Assembly (NCBI RefSeq): GCF_052056485.1
Contig: NZ_CP183948.1
Coordinates: 3,596,001 to 3,660,000 of the forward strand
DNA: 64,000 nt
Origin: Paenibacillus_AQ nitricinens
Lineage (GTDB): Bacteria; Bacillota; Bacilli; Paenibacillales; Paenibacillaceae
Direction: 5' to 3'
Shown here: in pieces, positions 34,646 through 43,349 of the stretch
Position numbering within the stretch: position 1 is the first letter of the stretch
Layout: every line of letters begins with the position of its first letter
Position numbers and translations under genes: made by a program
Notes under the pieces: generated by a model
The model's input: the letters and a program-made list of their open reading frames with translations, nothing else
The model's database searches: none
Told to the model about the DNA's origin: nothing

Positions 34646-35545
34646 CTATAATTCTATACGATACCGTCTTTCTTCACTTGATAAACTGAATCCAACAGAT
34701 TCATAAAGATGCAATGCAGAATCATTATCTGTTAACACCATTAAATAAGCTTCTTCAAGTCCATGTGTTCTGAAATAGCTTAACGCTTGAGAAAGCATGT
34801 ACCTAGCAATTCCAAATCTTCTCCACGGCTCTAGTACAAAAACATTTTCAATATACCCACTTTTCTCTTCCTGCCATACCATCAAGCTGCCTACAACCCT
34901 CTCCCCTTCTCGAACAACCAAAGAATTCCAAAGCAGATTTTGCTTAAACTGAGATAGTCGTTCTTTCCCGAGTGGGGTTTCTGGCCAAACCTCTGCTTCC
35001 AATTCTAAATAAAGTTCTTCTTCTTGTGGGGTCTCCATCATCCAAGTTGCAAATTCAAATCTCTCATTTAGTTCAGGTACGGAGAAAGTATCATTAAGAT
35101 TATGATTCATTTTAAATAAGCTATTGTACTGACAGAAGCCCTTTTCTTTTTCAAAAAACTGCGTGTTCGCGATCTCCGATGCGTTATTCCCCACACATAG
35201 CGTCGTTTTATACTCTGCTGGTAAAGTTTCCTTTAATTCTAGTGCTCTCAAGAGGAGCGTTTGATACATGCTCTCTAATAAATCATAGTCTTCTTCTCGT
35301 TCAGGTATTGTTTTCAAATTCAAATAGATCGAATGTCTGCTTTCCTTTGAACGCCCAGTCGGCACAATATTTATGATCTCTACTTGACCTTTGGCAATCA
35401 TTTTCCCATTTTCAAAGGCGCAGTACACATTCTTCCAGTTTTCCTCATCACCAACCCACCAAAAAACAGCATTTCCCCGCGAAGTAACCGAGTTATATAA
35501 CTCACCCAGTAATGGCATGTCCCCTTGTTCAAAATGACGAATCAT
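34646..35545 (-). CDS. GNAT N-acetyltransferase, two-domain
   Basis: About 299 residues. The C-terminal GNAT domain is clear: IENVFVLEPWRRFGIARYML with the acetyl-CoA loop RRFGIA, then LEEAYLMVLTDNDSALHLYESVGF. The N-terminal half (MIRHFEQGDMPLLGELYNSV) looks like a second, degenerate GNAT fold. The frame is open to 35845, but a start there would run into the divergent gene; the ATG at 35545 has AGAGGG before it. The acetyl acceptor is unknown. Confidence 0.8.
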   Translation of the reverse strand: MIRHFEQGDMPLLGELYNSVTSRGNAVFWWVGDEENWKNVYCAFENGKMIAKGQVEIINIVPTGRSKESRHSIYLNLKTIPEREEDYDLLESMYQTLLLRALELKETLPAEYKTTLCVGNNASEIANTQFFEKEKGFCQYNSLFKMNHNLNDTFSVPELNERFEFATWMMETPQEEELYLELEAEVWPETPLGKERLSQFKQNLLWNSLVVREGERVVGSLMVWQEEKSGYIENVFVLEPWRRFGIARYMLSQALSYFRTHGLEEAYLMVLTDNDSALHLYESVGFSLSSEERRYRIEL

Positions 35546-35729
35546 TATTCCCTCTGATGAAAGAATCGTTGATTTTGTCAAAACAAAACCTCTTTTCAAA
35601 TAAATTTTGGCATACATTAAGGGTAGCACATCTCTTCCAATTTCACTTGTTAATGAATAGTTATAATTAATTCTTATATACTGTAACATTATTCGAATGA
35701 ACCCTGTCTTACTTACATAGGGGGACTGC

Positions 35730-36125
35730 ATGATGAAGAGACGATTTTTAATAGGTATTTCTATATTTTCAGTGGGTATTGTGATAGCTTTAGGGATCGG
35801 TACGATATCAAATATCCTAACTCCATTTAAGAGTTTCTTGCTCACTGTAGATAATCAGTCGGATAATGATATTAGCTCTATTGAAATAGGTTTAGTCCAT
35901 ACGGATTCCAAGGAATTATTTATAAGTCCCATCAGGAAAGGACAAACGAAAAAGTTTAAGCCTACACTGAGCTTAAGTGGTGAAGGTTCTATATACCTAA
36001 AGTATACTGACGCAAAAGGACGATCCACCCAAGAAACTGTATGCGGTTATACAGAGTATCTATCTGGTTATTCAACTGTCACGATTACTAATAAGGGCAC
36101 AACTATTGTTCAGCAATGTAATTAA
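35730..36125 (+). CDS. Membrane-anchored hypothetical protein
   Basis: 131 residues, not recognised. Start MMKRRF after GGGGG; a hydrophobic segment (FLIGISIFSVGIVIALGIGTI) is followed by an extracellular beta-rich domain with FLLTVDNQSDNDISSIEIGLVH. Two Cys lie in the last third (ETVCGYTEYL and VQQC at the C-terminus) and may form a disulfide outside the cell. No operon partner. Confidence 0.65.
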   Translation: MMKRRFLIGISIFSVGIVIALGIGTISNILTPFKSFLLTVDNQSDNDISSIEIGLVHTDSKELFISPIRKGQTKKFKPTLSLSGEGSIYLKYTDAKGRSTQETVCGYTEYLSGYSTVTITNKGTTIVQQCN

Positions 36126-36147
36126 ATCCGTTTCTTATATTTTCAAA

Positions 36148-36185
36148 AAAAGAGGATGTAAACCCTATTAGGTTCACCTCCTCTA
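36148..36185. terminator. Bidirectional terminator between convergent genes
   Basis: AGAGG and AACC blocks pair with GGTT and CCTCT across short bulges, with A/T runs on both sides. Confidence 0.7.
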
Positions 36186-36214
36186 ATCATTTATGTAGCT
36201 TGCGATTATACCTC

Positions 36215-36781
36215 TTAACCAGAAACTCTCGAAATCATATAATAGTCGTAGAAAGACACCAGTGCATTGCCCTCAATTTTTGAATAACCACTATTTAATA
36301 GTGCAGTAATTCTTTGCTTAGCGGCAGGAATGGCCTTGGTAATCATCGCATCAACCCCAAAACAATCATAGAACTCCTTCTCAATCATAGAGAGGATCTC
36401 TGTAAGAACCCCTTCATTCTCCAATCTCGAGATCAGATCAAGCCTTAGAACACCAATCACTCCTACCCCTTCAACACTCTCATTTCTCGCAAAAAATTCA
36501 ATAGTGCCAACAGGCTTATTACTATCTTTCTCTACAATACTAAATCGAACGTAACTATGCCCTGCATATTCATCCAGCCAGAATCGTATACAGCCACTCA
36601 TCTCTTCTATCATTTGAAAGTTAAAATCCTTATTACAGTTATCGCTATTGAAGAGCGGGATAGAAGCAGCGTCAGAATAACATTCTAGTAGGTCCTCTGC
36701 ATCTTCCTCTTGAACCAATCTATAGATTAAACGCTCACTCTCAAACACCGGACATACCTGATACGGATTAATGATGGACAT
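36215..36781 (-). CDS. GNAT N-acetyltransferase (RimJ/RimL-like)
   Basis: 188 residues. The N-terminus FESERLIYRLVQEEDAEDLLECYSD is typical of the Acetyltransf_3 group. The middle SIVEKDSNKPVGTIEFFARNE and GVGVIGVLRLDL fit the beta-4/beta-5 region, but the usual Q/RxxGxG/A loop is weak. The ATG at 36781 follows GGAGGTTTTGAG and is preferred to an upstream ATG at 36835. The Shine-Dalgarno lies inside an inverted repeat (separate entry). Target unknown. Confidence 0.75.
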   Translation of the reverse strand: MSIINPYQVCPVFESERLIYRLVQEEDAEDLLECYSDAASIPLFNSDNCNKDFNFQMIEEMSGCIRFWLDEYAGHSYVRFSIVEKDSNKPVGTIEFFARNESVEGVGVIGVLRLDLISRLENEGVLTEILSMIEKEFYDCFGVDAMITKAIPAAKQRITALLNSGYSKIEGNALVSFYDYYMISRVSG

Positions 36782-36786
36782 CTCAA

Positions 36787-36826
36787 AACCTCCATTATAA
36801 TAGCTATGCTCATTATAATGGAGGTT
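36787..36826 (-). promoter_or_regulatory. Inverted repeat containing -10-like boxes and the GNAT Shine-Dalgarno
   Basis: 15-base perfect arms, AACCTCCATTATAAT and ATTATAATGGAGGTT, with a 10-base spacer. The downstream arm on the minus strand contains GGAGG, the ribosome binding site of the GNAT gene, and both arms contain TATAAT. Folding of the RNA would hide the ribosome site. Confidence 0.6.
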
Positions 36827-36849
36827 ACAGAACAATAGTATGATACTAC

Positions 36850-37257
36850 TTATAGAAGATTTAATTGCCAGGTCACACCAAAACGATCCGCTACCCAGCC
36901 AAATTTCGGACTAAACGGATAGCTTCCAAGAGGCATTAGGACCTGTCCACCTTGCGCTAATGATTCGTAGACCCGATCAATTTCAGCTTCACCCTCACAA
37001 TTCACATATAAGGATATCGCTGGAGTAAAGGTAAAGCCGTGCTGAACATAACTATCTATACACATAAATACTTGTCCATGTAAAGAAAAGGAGGCCTGCA
37101 TTACACTCCCTTCAGGTCCTGCTTCGTTCGCTCCATAGCGCTTAATGCTAATAACTTCGGAATCATCAAACAAGGACGTATAGAAATTCATAGCTTCTTC
37201 TGCCTTACCCTCGAACATTAGAAAAGTCATGATCTTTTGATTCGTTTCCTTCATCAT
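36850..37257 (-). CDS. VOC family (PhnB-like) protein
   Basis: 135 residues of the glyoxalase/VOC fold, PhnB or 3-demethylubiquinone-methyltransferase-like group. FLMFEGKAEEAMNFYTSLF opens the domain; GPEGSVMQASFSLHGQVFMCID and WVADRFGVTWQL close it. Metal ligands of true glyoxalases are not evident. It starts 31 bases after panE on the same strand and may share its transcript. Function unknown. Confidence 0.82.
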   Translation of the reverse strand: MMKETNQKIMTFLMFEGKAEEAMNFYTSLFDDSEVISIKRYGANEAGPEGSVMQASFSLHGQVFMCIDSYVQHGFTFTPAISLYVNCEGEAEIDRVYESLAQGGQVLMPLGSYPFSPKFGWVADRFGVTWQLNLL

Positions 37258-37288
37258 TGTCCAGCTCCTTATTGTGATTTAAAGTAGA

Positions 37289-38212
37289 TCAGTTCATATC
37301 ATTAACGCTTTCGTATACTTTCAAACGGGCATACACGGTTTCGAGAACCGGATACGCGCCTTGACCTGGAACAGCCATAGCCAGAAGTGCTCCATGCAGA
37401 TGGTCCGCTTCTACAGGTAGTAGCTTATGCATATCCCGATGCATGGATGAAGTAAATTCAGGTAACACAGAAAGCATCTTTCCCATCGTGGAAGCTATAT
37501 TTTCCGGTCCCACAGGCATTCCAGCATTCTGAGCCAAGCTAACAATCTCTTGAAGAAGCTGCTCATAGATTGCACGTGCTTTTGGGGAAGCAAAAATAGG
37601 CCCAACAGAGCTATCCATTAAAGTGGTAATCCCACTTAGACTAGCTACAAATATATATTTCTGCCACACTTCGCGCTGAATGGCAGAACTTAATGATACA
37701 GTGAAGCCAGCATGATCCAAATGACTCAGCAGCAATCTTGTTCGTTCTGACTCACCGCCTGCCCATTCACCAAACACAATACTATGAAACGAACTGCTTT
37801 GAACGATAGTACCTGCTGAATCTAGAGTTGTTTCTATATAACAAAGACCACCCAGTACATGTTCTGGGCCAAAACGCTTCTGCAAAATGCTAAATTGATC
37901 ATAACCATTGAGGAGCGGGAGGATCAGTGTATGTTCACCGACGTAGGGTTCAATGTCATTCATCACCTGAGGTAAATGGTATGCCTTGACCGCTATAATA
38001 ATGCAGTCGAAAAGCTCTGCTTCTTCCCTATTAGAAATCGTTCGTACAGAAGTCTGAAAATCTCCATGAACACTTTTTACAATCAAACCGTCCGCTTCTA
38101 ACTGAATCTGCTTGGCATTTCGGACGAGAAATGTAACATCTTCTCCTTTTTGAACTAGACGACCTCCGAAATATCCACCTATAGCTCCTGCACCCACGAT
38201 AAGAAAACGCAT
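37289..38212 (-). CDS. panE: 2-dehydropantoate 2-reductase-like (ketopantoate reductase)
   Basis: 307 residues. N-terminal NADP motif LIVGAGAIGGYFGGRL, then CIIIAVKAYHLPQVM and LLNGYDQ with the Asn of the active site. The catalytic Lys is in REVWQKYIFVASLSGITTLMD. Family members make pantoate for coenzyme A, but many paralogues have other substrates, so panE is tentative. The leader carries a promoter, a 17-residue leader ORF and two stem-loops, an arrangement of an attenuator. Confidence 0.82.
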   Translation of the reverse strand: MRFLIVGAGAIGGYFGGRLVQKGEDVTFLVRNAKQIQLEADGLIVKSVHGDFQTSVRTISNREEAELFDCIIIAVKAYHLPQVMNDIEPYVGEHTLILPLLNGYDQFSILQKRFGPEHVLGGLCYIETTLDSAGTIVQSSSFHSIVFGEWAGGESERTRLLLSHLDHAGFTVSLSSAIQREVWQKYIFVASLSGITTLMDSSVGPIFASPKARAIYEQLLQEIVSLAQNAGMPVGPENIASTMGKMLSVLPEFTSSMHRDMHKLLPVEADHLHGALLAMAVPGQGAYPVLETVYARLKVYESVNDMN

Positions 38213-38254
38213 AATAGTCTCCCCTTCTTTTCCCTTAATTTAAACAAACAAAAA

Positions 38255-38297
38255 GACCTTTTAGCTATCTGCTAAACAGGTCCGAAAGGCAAAAAAA
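38255..38297 (-). terminator. Attenuator-type stem-loops in the panE leader
   Basis: On the minus strand GACCTGTTTAGC pairs with GCTAAAAGGTC (one bulge) and is followed by TTTTTG (38250-38282). Just before it a run of seven T (38291-38297) ends an earlier hairpin GACCG/CGGTC that lies within the leader ORF. Both precede panE on the same strand. Confidence 0.7.
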
Positions 38298-38300
38298 GAG

Positions 38301-38354
38301 TCAAGTACCGACCGTTCTTTTGTCTCGGTCCTTACGGATCTGAGCAAAATCCAA
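38301..38354 (-). CDS. Putative 17-residue leader peptide of the panE-like gene
   Basis: TTG start at 38354 with GGAGGTGAA 8 bases before it, reading MDFAQIRKDRDKRTVGT and a TGA stop. Seven of the middle residues (RKDRDKR) are charged. The 3' part of the ORF forms hairpin GACCG/CGGTC with a T run, and a second terminator follows. This is the layout of translation-coupled attenuation, where a stalled ribosome changes RNA folding. Small size and TTG start leave room for doubt. Confidence 0.55.
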   Translation of the reverse strand: MDFAQIRKDRDKRTVGT

Positions 38355-38451
38355 CGAGTTCACCTCCAAGGCTACAAGTTAATTAATATTCATTTTTATT
38401 AAAACCTATTAGAGCACCATTCGATAATTTATCGATACAGCCTCCCTGGAA

Positions 38452-38481
38452 AGTATAGCAAAAGAAAACATTCCTGTACAA
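38452..38481 (-). promoter_or_regulatory. Sigma-A-like promoter of the panE leader
   Basis: On the minus strand TTGTAC, 18 bases, TATACT. It would give a leader of about 230 bases covering the leader ORF and stem-loops. Confidence 0.65.
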
Positions 38482-38501
38482 GCATATTTAGGTAACTCTC
38501 C

Positions 38502-40277
38502 TTAAAGACTAGTAGTTTTGATCCATAGTTTTGAGATATCCAGAAATCCGAATGAACTGGTGTGAAGTCCAAACAAGCTTTGATTTAGCTGCGCTTTTTT
38601 ATTCATATGACAACCATATAACACCCAATAGTTGTCCCTAAGCACACCTTCTGCCTGATCCAGCAGCTTGATTCTCTCTTCCTTTGGGGATTGCGTGAAA
38701 TCGGTAAGTACATCTGAGAATAACAAGATCTGTTCATCTCTCAGCAGAGAAAAAAGATAATTAAGTTTATTATTAAAGTAGTTAACCATTCCCCACTGCC
38801 AATCATCTTCAAGAACCTCTTCAGCAAGGAGGATTTCGGCAGTGTTCTTTATATCTGCAGAGTTAAACTCGTTGAATAAATACAGCTCAATATGCAGTCC
38901 TACTGAAGCAGCTCGTGCTTGAAGCCACAGGGCTTCTTCCCGCTCTTCTTTTTTATTCTTTGTAGCTAAAGTTAAGATCTCTCCCTGGTAGCCACTTGCC
39001 AATATAAGCTCTCTAGCGTGTTCCAGGGTAGGCTCAATAATACTTCTCTTACTGCTCTCCCAAGGTAAAAAGCTATCAGCAGGGGTACTACGGTTCCCTC
39101 CTAACTCCTTAATTAAGGCTTCTCGGCTGTAAAGGATTCGTATAGCCTGCCGGAATAGTTGGTGTTGATGAATTCCGTCTTTAGGGAAATTGAACAAGAG
39201 ATATCGGCATCCCAAGGCAGGGTAGTCAATACTGTGGTTACAGATGATATTAGGTAATAAACCTTCCTGAACAGATTCAGGGAGTTCATACAATCGTTCA
39301 TTTGAAGCTTGTTCTGGCAAATACCAGATTTCCACACGATCTAGTAGCGGGCGTATACCGTAATAATAGTCAAATGCCGCGAGAACTAGCACATCTTCAT
39401 TAAGATCTAGTAAACGATAGGGCCCTGTTCCACTCACTTCTTTTACAAGATCTACGTCATGAGGAAGAATCGACATATGAATACAACTGAACATATGGAG
39501 AAAAAAGAGATTCGGACGAGACAGCTCAAACCTGATTCTGTGATCTCCTTCTATCTCTACTCGCTCAATATCTTTGTACAAGCTCAACGCCGGACTGTTC
39601 AAATCTATAAGTCGCTGAAAGGTTTCTTTGACATCTCTTGAAGTCATAATCTTACCATGATGGAAACGTACACCTTTACGGAGATAAAAAATATAACTTG
39701 TGCTGTCTTCATTGGTTTCCCACATATGAGCCAATCCGGGGAGAAAGGTATCACTTGCCGCATCATAGGTAACTAATGTGCTATAAATTTGTCCGAGTAA
39801 ATAGGATTCAAACGCGGTATATACATAAGCTGGATCCAGCACTTCCATATGCCGGTTTCGTGTAATTCGTAACACATCCAAGCCTGATGTCGACTCCGTT
39901 TCACTACGGAAGCCCATCTGCTTATTTAACACCATTAATAACCGTTCCTTTAATGTGTCGCTAACCTGGCCACGACTTAATAACTCTATAGCTTCCTTAA
40001 GCTTCCCCTTATTAACCAGTTCCTGAAAGCTGTCCTCCAGCACCTCTTCAATCGTTCGTAGAAAAGTTAGCTGCGAGATATTTCCACGCCCTCTTCCAGG
40101 CTGCCAGCGTATAAAACCCTGCTCTTCAAGTTTTCGCAGAATAAACTTTACGTTACGAGGAGTGCAGCACAGAATAGAAGCTAGTCTATCTATGGTCACA
40201 GGATTACCTTCCCCTATATCTATTGAGGATGGGATGGCTATTGCTAAACATAAAAAATGATTACTAATATGGTCCAC
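38502..40277 (-). CDS. SgrR-type regulator (HTH plus solute-binding domain)
   Basis: 591 residues. N-terminal winged HTH (TIDRLASILCCTPRNVKFILRKLEEQGFIRWQPGRGRGN, about residues 28-66), then a full family-5 solute-binding domain (LRITRNRHMEVLDPAY to the C-terminus). No signal peptide, so it acts in the cytoplasm as a ligand-sensing regulator. It is divergent from an MFS exporter gene, about 140 bases apart, so that gene is the likely target. The ligand is unknown; peptides or sugar phosphates are guesses. Confidence 0.85.
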   Translation of the reverse strand: MDHISNHFLCLAIAIPSSIDIGEGNPVTIDRLASILCCTPRNVKFILRKLEEQGFIRWQPGRGRGNISQLTFLRTIEEVLEDSFQELVNKGKLKEAIELLSRGQVSDTLKERLLMVLNKQMGFRSETESTSGLDVLRITRNRHMEVLDPAYVYTAFESYLLGQIYSTLVTYDAASDTFLPGLAHMWETNEDSTSYIFYLRKGVRFHHGKIMTSRDVKETFQRLIDLNSPALSLYKDIERVEIEGDHRIRFELSRPNLFFLHMFSCIHMSILPHDVDLVKEVSGTGPYRLLDLNEDVLVLAAFDYYYGIRPLLDRVEIWYLPEQASNERLYELPESVQEGLLPNIICNHSIDYPALGCRYLLFNFPKDGIHQHQLFRQAIRILYSREALIKELGGNRSTPADSFLPWESSKRSIIEPTLEHARELILASGYQGEILTLATKNKKEEREEALWLQARAASVGLHIELYLFNEFNSADIKNTAEILLAEEVLEDDWQWGMVNYFNNKLNYLFSLLRDEQILLFSDVLTDFTQSPKEERIKLLDQAEGVLRDNYWVLYGCHMNKKAQLNQSLFGLHTSSFGFLDISKLWIKTTSL

Positions 40278-40420
40278 GATCGCTCACTCCTTTAAAGGTG
40301 AAACACTGTAAGTAAATCTTACACTTTTACTTCCCCCTTTTATCATTATAATTATACATATATCGTTAATGAATATGCAGTACTAAATTATAGCTATCAG
40401 ATTAGGAGACCTTTTCAATT

Positions 40421-41665
40421 ATGAACCAGCATCTTAGGCATATTCACCCATTAGCTTGGACTATCATCGTCGGTACGATGTTCGGACGTTTGGTAACTTC
40501 AATGAGCATTCCATTCTTATCCATCTATTTAACCCAAGTCCTTGGAGCCACCCCCACACAAACGGGGATTACGGTAGCCGTCAGCTCTTTGGCGGGCGTA
40601 ATGGCCAGCTTCTACGGAGGATATATCTCGGATATTGTAGGCCGCAAAATTGTCATGTTAATCTCCGTATTTGGCTGGGCAGCAGTATTCTTCGGATTCT
40701 CTGTTGCCCAACATCTGTGGGTATTTTTCCTGGTCAATACGTTGAACGGATTATGCAGATCTGTGTTTGAGCCCACCTCACGGGCACTTTTATCTGACAT
40801 AACACCAGCTGAAAGTAAGCTGCTAGTATTCAATCTTAGATACGCTGCGATTAACCTTGGTGTTGTCTTTGGTCCGATTATTGGAGTACAGCTCGGTTCT
40901 GCCGAATCTACGTTTCCTTTTATGATCGCTGGTATTGTATATGTTGCATATGGGCTTGTGTTATTCGTACAATTCAAATTGCATCGCTCAACCATGGAGA
41001 GTCATACGCAAGCCGAACCACCACGTTTACTTGAAGCCTTGGCAACAACCGGTAGAGACCGTGTATTCTTGCCAGTTCTACTCGGTACTATCTTTTGTGT
41101 ACTTGGATACGGACATTTTGGTTCAACTATGGCGCAATATTTAGCAATGAACACCCATTTCACAAATGGTGGGCAATTATTCTCCTATATGTTGTCGCTC
41201 AATGCCATCACGGTATTAGTGGTGCAATATCCTATTGTACGTACGGCTAGCAAATTCTCGCCTATTATTCCATTGATTCTCGGAAATATCTGCGTTGCTA
41301 TTAGTCTTCTCTTAGTAGGTTTAGCCGAAGGTGTAACCCTGCTTATGTTCAGTGTGATCCTGTTTACTATAGGGGAAGTTCTGCTCTTTACGATGATGGA
41401 TATGTTAATCGATCGGATTGCGAAGCCAGAAATGAAAGGTACGTACTTTGGAACGATTGGCTTTAATAATTTGGGGAGTGTAATCGCGCCTATCTTCGGC
41501 GGAGTGTTGTTGGATCATTATGGAGCTCAGAACGGACTTACGATCTTCCTGCCACTCGCTTTAACCACGGCTATAGGTCTTCCATTTCTATTCTTAGCGC
41601 ACAAGAGGCTTACTGCTAGAGAGAAGTTATCGCATGGTGATGAGACCAACACGGTTAATGGATAA
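40421..41665 (+). CDS. MFS transporter
   Basis: 414 residues, twelve hydrophobic segments. The motif A loop GGYISDIVGRKIVMLIS follows segment 2 and GLCRSVFEPTSRALLSDITP marks segment 4. ATG at 40421 after TAGGAGACC. Divergent from the SgrR-type regulator, a known pairing in Bacillales that suggests regulated efflux. Substrate not readable. Confidence 0.85.
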   Translation: MNQHLRHIHPLAWTIIVGTMFGRLVTSMSIPFLSIYLTQVLGATPTQTGITVAVSSLAGVMASFYGGYISDIVGRKIVMLISVFGWAAVFFGFSVAQHLWVFFLVNTLNGLCRSVFEPTSRALLSDITPAESKLLVFNLRYAAINLGVVFGPIIGVQLGSAESTFPFMIAGIVYVAYGLVLFVQFKLHRSTMESHTQAEPPRLLEALATTGRDRVFLPVLLGTIFCVLGYGHFGSTMAQYLAMNTHFTNGGQLFSYMLSLNAITVLVVQYPIVRTASKFSPIIPLILGNICVAISLLLVGLAEGVTLLMFSVILFTIGEVLLFTMMDMLIDRIAKPEMKGTYFGTIGFNNLGSVIAPIFGGVLLDHYGAQNGLTIFLPLALTTAIGLPFLFLAHKRLTAREKLSHGDETNTVNG

Positions 41666-41905
41666 TTTAGTATTTCTGGTCTCTAAAGGTTTTTTATGGA
41701 CTCAATATTTTCAGGGTAAATACCTAAATCGCCCGCTACTTTTAAGAATAAAGATGATATTAATTGGATCTCACCAAATAATTGATCTACATCTCCTTCT
41801 TTTTGTGATCATCATCATTTAAGTAGGTTAATACCTTACCTATGCCAGTCTACAACTTTATTTTCTGAGTTTATCAAGACATAAATTTAAGAAAGATAGA
41901 TATAT

Positions 41906-41951
41906 TAAAGGGTTTCACATATTAGTCATGACTAATATGTGAAACCCTTTA
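41906..41951. repeat. 46-base perfect palindrome in the gap after the MFS gene
   Basis: Centre TCATGA; each arm reads TAAAGGGTTTCACATATTAG then TCA. There is no loop and no mismatch over 46 bases. It lies 240 bases past the MFS stop and 280 before the AraC gene. It could be a transcription terminator (ACCCTTTAT follows) or a protein-binding or transposable repeat. The rest of the 567-base gap shows no gene I can support. Confidence 0.7.
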
Positions 41952-42232
41952 TGTTCAACTATCGTGTCCCGTTAGTTGAACAAGCACGCTTTCTTTTATT
42001 ACACAATATCTTCGTACTGCGCAACAATCGCTATGACTCTCGATGAAAAACATGTATTAAGCTAACTGGCAGGATTGTAATGATTGGCTAGCGAAATGTT
42101 AGTGAAGAAAGTATGGAGAAGTATGAAACGTGTTCGAAGAGTCGAACTGTTACCTCCTGCATTTTTAGGCATGGTTTGCAGGGTATACTAAAAATAATCC
42201 CACTATAATTAATTTTGAAAGGGGGATCGAAT

Positions 42233-43078
42233 ATGGATTGGCTTGATAGATTTAATGCTGCTGTAGATTATATTGAAAACAATCTAGATAATAAAATCGA
42301 ATATTCCTCGGTTGCTCAAGCAGCTTGCTGCTCTGAGTTTCACTTTTCAAGGATGTTTTCATCATTATTAGGAATATCTCTTTCAGAATATATTCGTCGT
42401 AGACGCCTTACCAAAGCAGCCTTTGATATTCAAACAAGTAATGCCAAAATCATTGATATTGCTTTGAAATATGGGTATGACTCATCTGATGCTTTTACAA
42501 GGGCGTTCAAGAAGCTTCACAGTGTCACGCCCAATTCAGTCAGAGATACAGGTGTGCAGTTAAAAGCCTATCCTCGAATCTCCTTTCAAATTACAATTAA
42601 AGGGGATGTAGAATTGGCATATCGAATTGAAAGAATGGATACTGAATTGCGTTTTGTAGGAAAACGTCAAAGTGTAAAAACATCTCGTGCATTTAAGGAG
42701 ATTCCCGCTTTGTGGAGAAAATCCAATAAGGATGGCTTCAAACAAGCTTTGATTGACATGTCATGGGTAAAACCTAAATGCAAGCTGGAGAGCTTAGTCG
42801 GCATTTGCGGCAAAGAGGCGGCTATCACTAATGAGGTATTCGATTACTTTATGGGAGTACGATATGACACTGAAACACCTTCCGATATGGAGGAAATTAG
42901 AATTGCCCCAAGCACATATGCTGTATTCCCTAATGTTATTGATGCTTGGAAAAGGTTATATTCAGAATGGCTTCCTACGTCCGGATACGAGCTTGCAAAC
43001 CAACCTTGTATTGAGCATTTTTTAGGACCAGGACATAAGATAAAACATGAACTGTGGGTACCAATCATCGAAAAGTGA
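42233..43078 (+). CDS. AraC family regulator with GyrI-like effector domain
   Basis: 281 residues. Two HTH motifs in the first 100 residues (YSSVAQAACCSEFHFSRMFSSLLG and IDIALKYGYDSSDAFTRAFKKLHSVTPNSVR), then a GyrI-like effector-binding domain (about 125-280, ending HELWVPIIEK). The ATG at 42233 has AAAGGGGG 7 bases before it; an earlier frame start is less likely. Members respond to small molecules and drugs. No target gene is adjacent. Confidence 0.88.
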   Translation: MDWLDRFNAAVDYIENNLDNKIEYSSVAQAACCSEFHFSRMFSSLLGISLSEYIRRRRLTKAAFDIQTSNAKIIDIALKYGYDSSDAFTRAFKKLHSVTPNSVRDTGVQLKAYPRISFQITIKGDVELAYRIERMDTELRFVGKRQSVKTSRAFKEIPALWRKSNKDGFKQALIDMSWVKPKCKLESLVGICGKEAAITNEVFDYFMGVRYDTETPSDMEEIRIAPSTYAVFPNVIDAWKRLYSEWLPTSGYELANQPCIEHFLGPGHKIKHELWVPIIEK

Positions 43079-43156
43079 ATAGACTCTATAATTATTGAAG
43101 TAACGGGGAACGTTAGTTCAACAAAACAGTGACAGCCTATGACTCTATTTTCTAGT

Positions 43157-43348
43157 TCAGAGCTGCCGTCGATTAAAATTTTTGGCCAACATTCCCCCCA
43201 TTACTGCGCCGTTTGCGTCAAATGGGACATAAAACCTCCACTTATCTTGTTCAACTAAACTGCCCGTTCGTATTATGAGATCAACCAGTTCTTTCTGGTT
43301 GATCCTTTTTTCATTTGCTTTAAGAATTAAGGTAGCCGCGTCGAACGT
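43157..43348 (-). pseudogene. Orphan C-terminal gene fragment next to the IS110 left end
   Basis: A reading frame ending FDAATLILKANEKRINQKEL to NFNRRQL and a stop. It has amphipathic, protein-like composition for about 63 codons, then blends into non-coding IS110 leader sequence. I do not recognise the family. It may be a gene broken by the IS insertion; the matching N-terminal part was not found beyond the IS right side. Confidence 0.35.
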
Positions 43349-43349
43349 A

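Noticed and set aside
34646..35845. 399-residue version of the GNAT protein
   Set aside because: The first 100 codons run through the divergent promoter region and part of the neighbouring gene; a good ATG with AGAGGG lies at 35545.
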